Positions 1 to 12,250 of a DNA stretch of 64,000 nucleotides are shown piece by piece; within the stretch, counting starts at the first letter, position 1; every line of letters begins with the position of its first letter. Made by a program: the position numbers and the translations under genes. Under the pieces are notes generated by a model. It made no database searches, was not told the DNA's origin, and was given only the letters and a program-made list of their open reading frames with translations. Source of the stretch: Heterobasidion occidentale (lineage: Eukaryota > Basidiomycota > Agaricomycetes > Russulales > Bondarzewiaceae); the NCBI GenBank assembly GCA_039111635.1, contig JBCAQO010000005.1, positions 682,001 to 746,000 on the forward strand, given 5' to 3'.

Positions 1-2
1 GA

Positions 3-860
3 CGCGCTGATAGCCCTGTTGAAGAAGGCGCTGTTCTTGAACCCGCGGCGGACATATATCCTGGCCGTCGCCCACGCGAGCCGTTGTCAGACTACCGACC
101 CTATGATCGGAGTGAGTTCGACAGGCCCTGGGACGACAATAGCCGCTCCATGGATTTCGAGTCTCCAAGTCACCGCGTCCGTGATTCTCCACGTTATCGA
201 CCCTACGAGCGACATGGAAGGAACTACTCACCTCGGAGGGCTCCCCAGAGACTAGAGAGCGACAGGCGTGGATACGATTACAACAGGGACTGGAACGCCC
301 GGCCTTACTCGTACCGGGGCAGAGCGGACTATCGTGTCGACAAAGATGGCGAGTACAATCGCGCCCGCGATCAGCGCCCGCATTATGGTGGCTATCGCGA
401 CGAGCTTTCTAGTACTCCACGCACCAGGCGGTACAGCGCGACGTCGCCAGAGTCTCACACTCGTCGAGCGTGGGGCGATGGATACGACCCGCGCTCTGCG
501 CGCGCGCGTTCTCCGGATCCCCCTTCAGGCGAGCGGGGTGCCTACGTCCCACAGTCATCGCTGTTTGCGCGGTCGCGCGCACGTCCTAGGAGCCTGAGTC
601 CTGTGCGCCGTAACAGAGACAGGGACGATCTGTCGAAACCGTCACCGAAGAGAGCAAGGGACGACGGATACTCCGCACGATCGAGGTACTCTGACCAGCG
701 CGGGACGGACGAGAGAGGACACCGCAGTTCGTATCTTCCAGGCAATCATGTCAATGAACGACCCTCGTTCCGCCCTCGTGGGTACAACGACACGCGTGGA
801 GGTAGGGAAGCTGGGAAGAAGGCTGCCCCAGGACAGTGTAAAGTAGAGGACGAACATTAA
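3..860 (+). CDS. Arg/Ser/Tyr-rich low-complexity protein, C-terminal part
   Basis: The frame is open from the window edge to the TAA at 858-860, so the gene starts outside the window. There is no ATG near the apparent start (position 84 is only a TTG), so I treat this as a 3'-terminal fragment of about 285 codons. The protein is dominated by Arg, Ser, Tyr, Asp and Pro, with recurring RYRPYER, RRYSATSP, SLSPVRR and KPSPKRAR patches. Such RS/RD-rich tails are common in splicing and other RNA-binding proteins, and the KRAR-type patch could be a nuclear signal. No folded domain is visible in this part, so the function is not assigned; a nuclear RNA-associated role is inference from composition only. 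Confidence 0.7.
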   Translation, partial: RADSPVEEGAVLEPAADIYPGRRPREPLSDYRPYDRSEFDRPWDDNSRSMDFESPSHRVRDSPRYRPYERHGRNYSPRRAPQRLESDRRGYDYNRDWNARPYSYRGRADYRVDKDGEYNRARDQRPHYGGYRDELSSTPRTRRYSATSPESHTRRAWGDGYDPRSARARSPDPPSGERGAYVPQSSLFARSRARPRSLSPVRRNRDRDDLSKPSPKRARDDGYSARSRYSDQRGTDERGHRSSYLPGNHVNERPSFRPRGYNDTRGGREAGKKAAPGQCKVEDEH

Positions 861-1468
861 TTTTTGAGAGATAGAGGGTTGACCTGTATGCTTTGTGAAT
901 ATACTTGATCTATGGATATGTCTATGGATATGTTTTATGCTTTCCAATTGAATATCGCCTTTCTGTTAATCAACCTGTTCGCGTGACCTACCCAAGTACT
1001 GAAATATATCGTTCAACACACATGAAGAGAGCCTCAATGCATGTATTCAAAAAAAAAATCGTACAGTATGAGTGACGGAATACACTCTCTGACAAGATCT
1101 AAACTACACAATAAAATATACGAGTGATCACTACTTGATGGCGATAGGGATGACTAGTGTGAAAAACTGAATTCTGAGTCTGAGTACTAGCGAGCGAATG
1201 GAGATGCATGGACGACGACGGATTAAAGCGTGGTGATGAAATGAGATGAGATGCACGATGAGTAGAATGGTGACTGGATTCGAGACATGAACAGATAGAG
1301 AGATAGCAAAAGTGGGAAGAGAAAGAAGGGAGGAAGAAGGAAAACACGCCGAAGGGAGGGTGAAAGTGGGCATGGGATGCGAGATTAGACGCCACATATG
1401 TGGAATGCAAAGGATTCGCGGGCAACCGCGATGACGCGCACGAATGAGACAATTACACACACATTCCT
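861..1468. other. Convergent intergenic region
   Basis: Lies between the stop of the Arg/Ser-rich gene and the stop of the RING gene on the other strand, so it should hold two 3' UTRs. The stretch near 1310-1370 is purine-rich on the plus strand and an A-run lies near 1050. I see no gene. Confidence 0.6.
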
Positions 1469-4400
1469 TCACAGCAAGGCGCGCACGCCCTCTTCCCACT
1501 CCATGCTGGTCACGGCCCCCACGGCTCTGCACACAGGGCACGCGACTTCGACCAGATGCTCGCCGCTCGCCACGCCCTCCCTCCTCTCGCTCTGCTGCTG
1601 CGCCTCCTCATCCTCGTCCTGGCCCCACCCAGCGACCCTCTCTGCACTGACCAAACACGCAGGGTGGAACTGATGTGCGCACACCCTCCCGCCCTCCACT
1701 GTCCCAGCCGGCACGTACGGCCTCAGCGAAACGCGCTTTCGCCCACTCTCTGTCGCCGCGATAACAGGGAACAGTTCTTCGTCAGACGGCCCGACGCCGC
1801 ACGACACGTCGTCGCATCTCCACCCCGCATCTCGCTCTCTCTGCTCCAAGCGCTGGCGTAGCGAGGGCCCCGGAGCTGGTGGCAGCGCCCACGTGCGCTT
1901 TGACGGTGGTGCATGGAATGGGTGGCCATTCGGACCAGGCTGGCCGGGATTCGTGTTCGTGTTGGCGTTGCTGTGCGGACGGGGTGTGGGGAAAATTGGG
2001 AGGGCGCCTAGGGGGATGGTACCTGACCACTGCAACCAGGGTCCTTCAGGGCCCATTCCCATGGTCTGGAAGGGAATAAAGTCGTTGAGTGATGTGAACG
2101 GTGGGGGTGGCGGCAGAGGCGTTGCTCCGGCCTGTGGGGTTGGCGCTGCGCCGGTAGGTGCCTGTTGCTGAGGCTGAGGTTGAACGCCAGGCTGCGCTTG
2201 CTGTTGAGGGGGTGAGACAGGTGGAACATTAGAAGGGGTCTGTGGCTGAGTCTGGGGTGAAGGCTGAGGAGGGGCACCAACTCGCGCCTCACGCTCAGCA
2301 AGTATCTGTGCCTGCCGCAGAGCCGACATTGGCTCAGACGGTGGCAGCGTCCATGGCCCAAATGGTCCCTGCGACGGCATGGTCGTCGCCAAAGGCGGCT
2401 CAGCATCAATTACCACCATCTGTGGCCACACAGCAGTGGCCTCGCGCGGTCCAGTAGGCCCAGGCACTATTTGAGGCTGTGGGAATGGCTGAGATTGTTG
2501 TCCCTGTGCTTGTTGAGTCGCTGGTATAGGTGCGGAGGCTGAGACAGGTACCAATGGGGTCTCGGGCAAGGTGGCAGTCGCGGTTGTTGGAACATCGGAA
2601 GAAGGAACACTTGTGGAAGCGTTAGGGACACTCGCAGTCGCCGGGATAGAGTCGTTAGCATTCGCAGCTGCAGCCCCCCCAGCCGGTGTCGCTGCTCCTG
2701 CGGTCGCCCCTGCCGTGGGCCTCCGGGGCTGTCTGAATGGAGGTGGCGTGTACGTCAAATTCTCTGGATCGATGTTGAACCTGCACGTTGGGCACGTCGT
2801 CTGACGCGGGCGCGAGAACCACGGGATCAAGCACGCAGAATGGAATACATGCGAGCACGGAAGAGAGACGATCAGCGGGAGCGCGGGCACAGGGTCAGAG
2901 GCGCTGTTGTCTCCCTCGGACACTTGGCTAGACGAAGAGGAAGACGAGGAAGATGAAGGGGATTGCTGCGCTTGCTGCTCGGCGGAAGGCGGGAGGGCCG
3001 ACTCGTCGAGCGAAGGCTCATCTTGCGCAGAGGACCCAGGCGCTTCAGCACCATCGTGATTACCCGCTACATTCCATGATCCAGCTTGCTCCTGTTCCAC
3101 CAACAAATTGTCCCAACAAATCGCGCATCCCTGTCCCTGCCCGTCCTCAGCATTGAGACGCTCGATTCGTTTGACAAGGCCTATAGGAACTTCCTCAAGC
3201 CCTGCGACGAGCCGCCACGCGCGCTCGGGGTCTTCACGCTCGTCCTCTCGGAGGCCGAATAGCCCTTGGTCGAGACCCAGAAGCGCGATCAGTTCGTTGA
3301 AAGTCATAAAATCGCCTGGGAAGCCGCCGCCACCGGGGGTAGCGGCGCCAGTTCCAGTCCCCATTGCCGCGGCCGACGCGCCCGTGGCAGCACCTGGGCC
3401 CGTCGCCGCGAAGAACGAAAAGTCGAAGCGGGGTGGCGGCGGCGGTGGCGGACCGTGCTGCTGCTGGGCGCCAGCTTCTGCCGGTTGATTGCCCGGAGTT
3501 CCAGAGGGGTTGGCAGTGTTGTTATTGCCCGTGGGCATTTGAAAGGTGGGCACTTGAAACATGATCGTCACATATGGCACGATGGTGGTGGATATGCGAA
3601 CGTGGACAGATGGTATAGTATGCGGGGGGTTAGCGTGGCTATTCGGAGCAGAGCCCATGGGCAGAAGCGGTGGATTCGCACCCTGAAATCTGGGAGCGTT
3701 GCCATTGCCGTTCGCCATGCCCTGCATCATCGCATTTGAAAACAACGGCTCGAAAAAAGCCGTAAGGGCGGAAGAGGAACCTGCCCGCTGCTAAAGGTGA
3801 ACGAACGGCGAGTACGTCCCTGTGGCGGATGTTGCTGTTGATGAGCATGATTGCGATGTGGGTCCGAATGTGTCTGTGACGATTGAGCATGAGGAGGTTG
3901 CGACGACGAAGGCCCTTGTCCAGTGGCAGTACCTGGCTCACGCGTGAGTCTATCATAGATCAAGATTAAATATGTAAATGTGATGGCGCACCGGAAGGTC
4001 GGTCGTCTGGATCCTGCACCTCTTCAACGGTGACATGCCTGTCTGGAGGCGGCAGCGGCTGGAGGGGTGGCATGTCCATCGATACGTCGGAATCGTCGTC
4101 TGTCCAATCGCTATCATGATCCCCATCGTGCGTACCGAGGTTCATCTCGACATCACGAGCATCCCGCTCAGAAGAGTCCGAATAATCTGAGGAGCCAGAG
4201 ACAGACTCCAGATCGGGCATGATATCATCGTCGTCGCCCTGTCCGTGAACATCATGCAAGGGCGCAGAAGAGTGTTCTTCAACATTGGAGATAGGTTGCA
4301 AGTCCGGCATAGAGTCACCGTCGTCGTCGGTTTCCATGTCTGTGTGGTGAGACGTCGGCTGGGTGGCAATAGGGATGAGAGGGGGTATGTCAACGTCGGT

Positions 4401-4643
4401 ATCTGAGTCGTGGTAGTCTAGAGGGTGAGAGTTATCGTGTGAAGACGCCGCTTCTGAGCTGTAAATCGCGGGATCTGGACCAGCACTCCCTGAGCTCAGG
4501 TCGGCGGCCGAATGTTGTGCTGCCGTGTCGACATTCTGCTGAGGCGCTGGCTGGGCAGCCGCATTAGATGCGCCCTCGCCCTGAGGCTGAGTTGGGTTGG
4601 GCGTGCCAAATAAGAGGTTGTGGAGCGAGTTTTGTGTATCCTG
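1469..4643 (-). CDS. RING-H2 E3 ubiquitin ligase with a long intra-RING insert and a second C-terminal RING-like domain
   Basis: The last exon (3745-1469) is a 758-codon open frame. It begins with Asn/Pro-rich sequence and then carries a RING-H2: CAIC, then about 85 residues rich in Ser, Gln and Ala, then LPCSHVFHSACLIPW and TCPTCRF. The usual spacing between the second and third zinc ligands is 9-39 residues, so the insert is exceptional. A second set of ligands (CDDVSC, CAHQFHPAC, CPVC) sits in the last 130 residues and looks like another RING. Upstream exons encode an acidic Asp/Ser/Met-rich segment (about 4337-3966) and a Gln/His/Pro-rich segment (about 3963-3760); exact splice sites there are unresolved. 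The extreme N-terminus needs either a further exon or a frame repair near 4643. RING proteins recruit E2-ubiquitin; the substrate is unknown. Confidence 0.8.
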
Positions 4644-4930
4644 GAGAAGAGGCTAAGAAATGCGGATGCACGTTGGTCGTTGTCCATGGAGGAGGATGGT
4701 GGTGGTAGTAGACGAAGGCAGTTGGCCTTTGGTTTGGCCGTCTCGCCTTATTATGACGACATGAGACCCTCTCCGGGGTCCTTCTCGAACATCCAGAAAC
4801 TTCCAGCAACACCCACCTGCCCAGTCTCGACTCTCGGTCGCTCATCCACTTCGTATTCATACACAAAAAATACATAAATCAGCCTGATAATCCCTCGCTC
4901 GTCTGCGTCAACGCGACACCCCATAAAAAT

Positions 4931-7900
4931 TCAAGGTATCTGTCCATGACCTCGCTCACTTTTGATCAAGTCGGCAGCCTGCGGCAACATCTCCTTGAGT
5001 ATCCTCATCTTCTATTCAGCGCAGTACGCACCTTTTCGGCAATAGCATAAACGGTAGACTGGATATGCGCCCCGAGTTGTAGCGGGATCACACTTGCGTC
5101 CACCACTCTGATGTTCGTCGTACCATATACTTTGAGGTTCGAGTCGACGACACCTGCGCAGAGTCAATCCGTAAGCAAAGATGTTGAGATCGTAGAGAGT
5201 CAGAAGCACCAACCCCCTAGGTGACGCGCTGCTAATGAGGCTGTACCTGGAACGAGGAATTAGTATCAACGAGCGCGATGGAAAAATCCAGGCCGACCAC
5301 CTACAGGGTGCCATCCGCTCTACCGATGGCGATCGTCGAGTCAATGACACAAAACTTCAAGAAATCAATATTAAACAAACCCCTATCGCGTTCTTAGTCC
5401 AGCTAAAAGCCAAAGGTAATTCCTCCTCAGTATAATCCCGACATAAATGGTTTCATTCAGCACCCACCTCGTCAGATCCGCATCGCTTGTCCCAGCCGGG
5501 GTGATTCGATCCTGCACAACAGATCGGAGAAAGGTGTGGTGCTCGCGAGCTTGCGCGCAAACTTCACGCCTTGCATCATCGCGACAAGATCTTGAAGATT
5601 CAAAATATTCAGACCTGTATAAGAGCATAGCGAACGGGGAGTATCACCATAGTTCTTTGACAGATAATTCGGCGAATTGACGGGCGGCGCTGTGGGATGG
5701 CTGGAATTAATGTGCTACGAAATTTACTTTCGCATCAATAATGTCTCGCACCAGAGACGTGTCAGTATCACGCACCACAGAGCCTCGACTCAAAGGTGCT
5801 TCGAATAATCAAAGCACGTCCACTGCAGAATTAAAAGAAAGACGGACCATTATCCCAGAAAATAGTGTGATATAGCTCGCATTCGCAGCCACTTCGATGG
5901 TTCCTTTGTTAAACATAAGGAACTCAACCTGCGGGACTTCGCCCTGCGCGACCCACTGCCGCTGAATCCGATACTGCACCTCCTGCATCGGGGTCAGTCT
6001 CCCTGCCGCAGCGACGGCAGCATCGAATGCGTGCAGCATGTCCGCGACGTCGGACGTGCCTGTGCTCAATCTCGGGAAGTTCGAAAAGATGATCGTGGCA
6101 TCGCTCGCAGCGAGCATGCCCGTCCCGTTCGCTGCGCTGAATCCATTCCAAAAATAGAACAAAACCCGCACGGTCGGGTGTCGCATGCGGCGCATCAGTT
6201 GCTAAGATCAGATACGAGTGTGGGGATGACAGTGGATGACCAGTGCTTACTATCGCGCGGCCGCTTCTTCGGCGAAAGTTGCGTTGATGCGAAGTTCGTC
6301 TGAGAAAGTGAAAATAGGCCGCATGTTGAGCAGGCGCAGACGTGACAAATATAGATCATCCCTCACCTAAGGTCTGTATCCCGGGCTTCAATTGGAACTG
6401 CACAGGAGTGTACAGATGATCCTACGACAAAAAAGGCAGCAGGGTATCAGCACCACGCGCCATTGCGTACCACCGCTTGTTCAAGGCTACGCCACGCACC
6501 TGTAGATTTTCGCCCACTTGGGGAAGATCCAGCACGGGCGTGATATGCAATGACTTCAGAAGCGTCGCGTTACCGATCCCTAAAGTCATTAAAATACCAA
6601 TTCATCAACGGGGCACGGTCCGTGGCGGGCCGGGATCTGGTGACCGGCCGAATGCGTACTCACCCGATAGCTCGAGTAGCTGAGGCGTCTGGTATGTGCC
6701 CGCGGACAGTATGACCTCCCGCGAGGCTTTCACGATGAGCTTCGCCCCGGGAGAACCAGCTAGGAACTCGACACCCGTCGCCGTCACGCCCTTGCTGCTT
6801 TTAGCGAGCACCACCCGGGTCGCCTACAATGAATTTACATAATTTAGAAACGCAGGAATTTGAGTTGTGGAAGGTTCAAGATGATATACTTGGGCATGGG
6901 TCAGGACGTGCAAGTTCCTTCGGGACGAGGCCGGGCAATAGTACGCCGGTGCTGAGTACGAGCGCACCCCTTTGGCGCGGTCGATGCTCAATTTAGAGTT
7001 GTGGACCCCTGCGGTGGTGCCGTTGTCCTAGAACGTGTCAAAACCGTAAGCGCTGCCGCAGACGATGACGTGATGCTCAAAGTGCGGGACATAGGGCTAG
7101 ATGCGACATACAGGATCTGAATTTGGGACAATTCCGAACTGGTTCAGAGTGTCGACAAAAGTGGGTATCGGCTCGGAGTAGTACACATTCAGAGAAGCCT
7201 AAAAGCGTTCTCCGATGAGAAAAGAACATGAGCCACTCGATGTCCGAAACTGACCTGAACGGGGCCCCCAGAACCTTCAAAAGCCGGATCGGCGCTAGTC
7301 GCCGCAGGGTAGCCGGGGAACGGGTCCGTTTGGTTGGGGAAGACAGTGTACGATTTTTTCATGTAAGGGAGGAGAGCGTTCCAGTTCCATCCAGGTTCAA
7401 ACGCGTCCCAGGCATCGTATTCGGGCGTGATGCGGGGCACCAGATCATGAAGTTCATGCCTGTTGTTCCGCCGAGCATCTTGCCCCTACACATATTCAGT
7501 GCCTGTCAACGAGACTGGCGGAAATGTCCCGTGAACCACTCAACTCACCTCGGTGTGGAGATAGACCTCCCGTTCGCTGCTGGTTGTGGGACAGTCGAAA
7601 AGCCCCAGTCATACTCAGCGCTCCCAATAGCACCCCCGGCACCCGCTGTTCTGGGCTCAGATACAAATTCATTGATACATCAGATGTGCTCACCTGGGAT
7701 GTTGATTACTGGTTCACTGAGATTGAGGCCTCCTGCCTCAATAACGCCAACTTGTATGTTGGAGTCTTCGGAAAGCCTGATATAATCACGAGTCATGACA
7801 GATAACAAATTTAATGAGAGAGCTACCCACCTCGCTGCTAAGGCCAAGCCGCCATTCCCTCCGCCTGCGACACATGTGAGCAAGCGGACGCTAAGTTCTT

Positions 7901-8056
7901 GCTGAACATACCGATGACTATGTAGTCGAACGTGGTCACCGCGAATGCTAGTGCATCGTTTACTGTAGGCTGACAGTCCAAAGCCCGAACGTCATACGCC
8001 TCTGCTACTACCAAAGCAAGCGCAGACAAGAAATGGAGAGTAGCCAGACCAGGCAT
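4931..8056 (-). CDS. Secreted GMC-family FAD oxidoreductase (aryl-alcohol-oxidase-like)
   Basis: The start at 8056 opens a signal peptide (MPGLATLHFLSALALVVAEA). A short exon follows with TTFDYIVIG joined across introns to a GGNGGLALAAR-type FAD-binding glycine motif, then LSEDSNIQVGVIEAG, the GMC signature around RGKMLGGTTGMNFM, and a C-terminal NLKVYGTTNIRVVDASV followed by QLGAHIQSTVYAIAEK. The last exon, after an intron from about 5030, ends at 4931. At least ten short introns are needed. GMC oxidases use FAD to oxidise alcohols or sugars and reduce oxygen to peroxide; secreted ones feed lignin-degrading peroxidases in white-rot fungi. The catalytic His-Pro-x-Gly-Thr-Ala region near 5240 is poorly preserved as read, and a frame change is needed near 5520, so the allele may be damaged or misread. 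The substrate cannot be named. Confidence 0.85.
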
Positions 8057-9439
8057 CGCGAGGAGGCGTCGCTATAGCTCGAGGGCAATGGAGCCGTGCA
8101 AGACCGAAGCATATGCAAAGGACTTAAGTACTAATGTATGAATTTCGAGGGATCTCGACTCGTCCTAGACGTGCGAAGCTCGCATCGGGAATCGGGTCGC
8201 CTGAAATCATGAGAGACGAGTAAGATGACACCGCCGGCGACCACGCATCTTAGAATCTCGAAGCCCCACTTTTCCAAATGTCAAATGCGTCCTTCCAATA
8301 ATTGCCATCATCGTGTGCCATCAGATACTAGGTCGAAACGCCACAAAGTCACGACACCAGGTCGTAGGAACATCGATTGACCCAAGCGAAGGCGGGGGAG
8401 GTCTACATACCTCAATATCGAAGAACATAACCACGGGCCCCACCATAAAGTGCTAAGATGTCAAGAAGGCGGCCGGCGAAAGTGGGCTGACTGAACAGAG
8501 TTGTAGCAGCGGTAGTCCGAATCTTATGGCCTTCGGGGATGACTGTCACTCATCGGCTTTCCTCTCAGTCTGGCAAAGTAGCCGACTTCGACCTAAGAAT
8601 AATCGGGAAAAATGAGCGAACGACCAAACTTCATTTATTAATGCTGACACCGGCACGCACGATAACGGCATCAGAAGCCAATTAGTGCTTCGTAGGTGCA
8701 GTGAATGAGAAGTCAAGAGAGATCAAGCACTTCCTAGTGCCATCTTTACTAGACGATGACACTTCATTTACAAAACCTCTTATCGCGGTAGCTCGAGTCG
8801 CAAGTAGACAAGGTGAGTTATGACGCGTCTACACTATGACAGAGATGCAGCAGGTGCCAGTTAGGTGCTATAAATATTGTGTACTGGGTGTATGGTTCAG
8901 GTGAATAACGTCACCGAAGGGGTCCCACGTTGATCTCCAGGCTGCTGATATTGAGCTGGCCACCTGTCCCGGTTTCGCACAAGGAGAGCTTCCCCGGACT
9001 ACTTCCGTCATTGTGCAAATGGGCACCCAGTCACCATATGTCAAACATTTCATGCAGGTTCTACACACCTATAGCAGCAAGAGGCCAAGAGAGAATTTGA
9101 GAAGCGGCTGTCCATTTGCATGAGAGGAAATGATATGGCTCGAGTTGTAAGTTTTGCTGATGCAGTACAATCTCATGACCTCTGGCAATGTTATTGACTC
9201 GACAATGCTGTCTCCACAAGGTCTGAGAAGAGAAAGCAACCTTCCAATTGGAAGGAGTTATTTCCGATTCTGCGATGGTGGCAGGGAAGAGGGCAAGGGC
9301 ATGCGACGCGAATCGGACTTAGCGCTGCGTGCAGAGCCTGAACACGTGAGATCTGATCTAATCTTATCGACGACTTTAGGGCTAGCGTCTTCGCGTCTCG
9401 GTTTTCACTTTCAATCTTGCCTTTGCCATCCTCTGCGAA
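8057..9439. other. Divergent intergenic region, GMC gene and MYND gene
   Basis: Both flanking genes read outwards, so this 1.38 kb must hold both promoters. I see no convincing exon in it; the largest frames (about 66 codons near 8868-9068) have no recognisable content. Confidence 0.5.
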
Positions 9440-10672
9440 ATGCCGACACGCAAACTTAAACCCCGTCGGTATTCCCCTACCCTTCCGCCCGCTTTGTCCA
9501 TGAGCGAACTCGTCTGCAAGAAACTCGATCACGATGCTACAGACGTCCTGATCGACAAATGGCTCGAGCACCGCAACGACGCGTACTGGGACTGGTTTCA
9601 GCGCGTACGCGAGCGCCGCCATGCGGCCAATGTCCTCCTTCGCAGCACTCAGCTCCTCCTCTGGAGCAAAGGAGACTTTGTGCCGGAGAACATCTTTGTA
9701 CGCACGGTCGACACCTCCCGTCTTATCCCCCTTGATCGCACTTGGACCACACATGTCTACCACCATCGGTCCATGGAGGACCGTAAACTGTCTATGATGC
9801 CAGTTGTTTTCACGATGGTATGTCCCAAAGACCAATGCAGAATAGTGAGCGGCGTTCTGACCAGCAAGTAGCTGCCGGAGCTCATGCTGCTTCGAGGAAT
9901 GCACGACCACGGATGCGACGACATATACATCATCGTAACGGACATGAAACGAGCAGAAATGGATGCCGCGACCGAGTACTTCAAGCTAGTCTGTCAGCAT
10001 ACTTTTGGGCAAACTTTGAAACCTAGCGCGGAGCGAGAAATTCATCATCAACGTGAGCAATTTCCCGTTGCCTGCATCATATACCTGTTAGTAAAAATTC
10101 ACGCAGATATGCAGTTAACGCATACACTTAACCGACAGCGGCGCACACCATGCTTCCCCCAGATTGACCTTGCCTTTCGCGCTATTTTATACGAACGACG
10201 CCCGCCCTTCATCATTCTCTTCTCCCATCAGACGACGTCCTACTCTCAGATATTTTTCACGCACCCTCTCTTTGTCCCCTCGTCCGAAATCTTCTTCGAC
10301 TTTCCGTCTGGATGCCCCAATCCCTGTTGCACTGAAGACTGCGAGATGGTCAGATTTCCGCGGCGGGGGCTCGAGGGTGCCGCCGTATTACCCCTCAAAA
10401 GGGGGCGTGCCTACGCTTTCCGCAGGGTGAGGGCGCGGGAGATGTGTAACTGGATTGACTGTGATATCGCATTCGATGAGGAGGCGGCGGCGGATGGGAG
10501 CGAGTCTTCGAAGACGAGCGGGGAGACAGAGGTTGCGCCTGTGAGGGGTCAGGTATGTAGCAAGTGTAAGATCGCCAAGTATTGTTCGGCGGAGCATCAA
10601 AGGAAGGATTGGGAGGAACATCGCCGTGTTTGCGCGAAGCCGCCGTCCCCTCCTTCCCAGGCGGTATCGTAG
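9440..10672 (+). CDS. MYND-type zinc-finger protein
   Basis: Exon 1 (9440-9817) encodes 126 residues beginning MPTRKLKPRRY. A 54-base GT-AG intron follows, and exon 2 (9872-10672) continues in frame with LPELMLLRGMHDHGCDDIY. Near the C-terminus, CNWIDCDIAF, CSKCKIAKYC and HQRKDWEEHRRVC supply the zinc ligands of a MYND finger, interrupted by an acidic Ser-rich insert of about 25 residues after the first cysteine pair. The total is about 392 residues if no further intron is removed; a possible donor near 10051 could excise about 90 bases. MYND fingers bind proline-rich peptides. Agaricomycetes have large families of such proteins of unknown role, and nothing here names a partner. A long antisense frame at 9191-9910 is a shadow. 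Confidence 0.75.
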
Positions 10673-12250
10673 CGTTTTGGGACTCTGTGAAGTGACGGTT
10701 GTAGCAACTACCATCGGGAGGTGGGACTTTTTCGGAGCCGCGGTAAGAGGACTTACTGTAACTCATAGCTCTTGGTGAGACTACTTGTAGCTTGGACGTG
10801 CACGACTCCGGCCTTTTCATCCCCTATATTCATAAGTACTGTAGCTGTATGTACTCGATACTTAGGACATGCACTCTCGAGGCGTATGCATGATAGTCCT
10901 CTTGTTGAACCCCCCAAACAGCAGTCCTCGGCTTTCACCGCTTTCCCTTGCAACGGAACAGCCGTCTTCTGTTGAGTTCGCTGGAGACCACTCACGACTT
11001 CTCCCACGTGTCGCAGCAGAAGAGACAATACAGCTTGTGATTGGAATGAGTCTGATAGTGATCTATTCGGCGGAGGGAGGGGAACACGCTGCAACACGCC
11101 GTTTAGATCGACTCAGTACCCTACGCGACGGTCAGGGCCGCAAAATTCGGACAAATCCGCTAGAGCCTTCGTAGGCAGACGTCGTTGTGTAGAGGTAAGC
11201 TACGTTGCTGGCCACAAGGACTTCGTCTTGTTATGCAAGAGAGCACGAGCTTTCCATGTTGGGATACAAATCCGGCTGTTTCTGTTGATACCCCATCACA
11301 TATGTTCTCCAGCTAGACTGACCCTCAGGTTACCATCAACGCCCGCATCGAGCGCATCGAAGGGTTGGGCAAGGTGGCCCTGATTGGCTCAATAAGACTG
11401 TTCAATTGCTAATACCAAATACAGAAGTCATCTTCCTCGTCCTCAAGGAGCCTCAAGGTCCTTCAGCGTGTCAAATGATGTGATTTGTCGCTGCCTACGA
11501 GCCCGCAAGCCCGGATCCGCCGGGACGAAGACCGCGCATGAGATCGAACGCTTCGGACAAAAATCGACCGTCCCGGTAGACAGATGCGATCGGAAAAACA
11601 GTAGACCCTTCGCCAAGCGCAAAGATCGGACGGACCGCAAGTAGTCCGCAAGTGCAGGAGAGCAGCAGGAGAGCGCTAGAGAGAAATAGAGAGACAAAGA
11701 GCAAGATTCAAAATGAATTACATGCAGCTACCTGGGTCATAAAGGTATCGTTCGGTTTTCATTCAACGGACTACTGTAACTGAGAAATAATCGCATCTGT
11801 TGCGGTCAATTGTCCATCAGGCACTATGGAGATGGCAGCGGCGCCCGGATACCGGAGGTGGACCTTCGGCCGCTTCAGCCAACCGCGGTTGTTTTCCGTT
11901 CGAACCCGCCATGTTTCTGTGCCAAGTTCTCGACGCAGGAACTAGACTATCGAGCCCAGGTGACCGCGTGGTGACGAGGGGTTTTTGACCGTTGCCATGA
12001 TGCACGAATCTCCCTCCCGAGAGGTACAAAAGGACGGCGTGCCCGCAGACTGGTAACCCTCAGCATTCCCCCGTTCCCCAAGTTCTGGTAGCTGGGCAGT
12101 TGGTAGCTGACCTTCCTCCACCATTCTTTTTTCCTCGTAGTATCTCCTTTTTTTCCACCTTTCATACTTGCTTTCGTCCTTCGGCCGGTCCGCCCTACTG
12201 CCTCGCTCACTCATTTTCGCTACCCATTGCTCGCTCGCACCTGAGTCAAA
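10673..12250. other. Intergenic region with a possible degraded exon pair
   Basis: Mostly featureless. Near 11331-11470 on the plus strand a short frame reading INARIERIEGLGK can be joined, across a possible 55-base intron, to EVIFLVLKEPQGPSACQ and then a stop. No start or further exons are visible, so this may be a gene remnant. The stretch just upstream of 12251 is pyrimidine-rich, as in highly expressed fungal promoters. Confidence 0.35.

Noticed and set aside
4564..4875. 103-codon minus-strand frame between the RING and GMC genes
   Set aside because: It spans the probable 5' end of the RING gene in the wrong frame and has no conserved content.
9191..9910. 239-codon minus-strand frame
   Set aside because: Antisense to the well-spliced MYND gene, with no recognisable domain.
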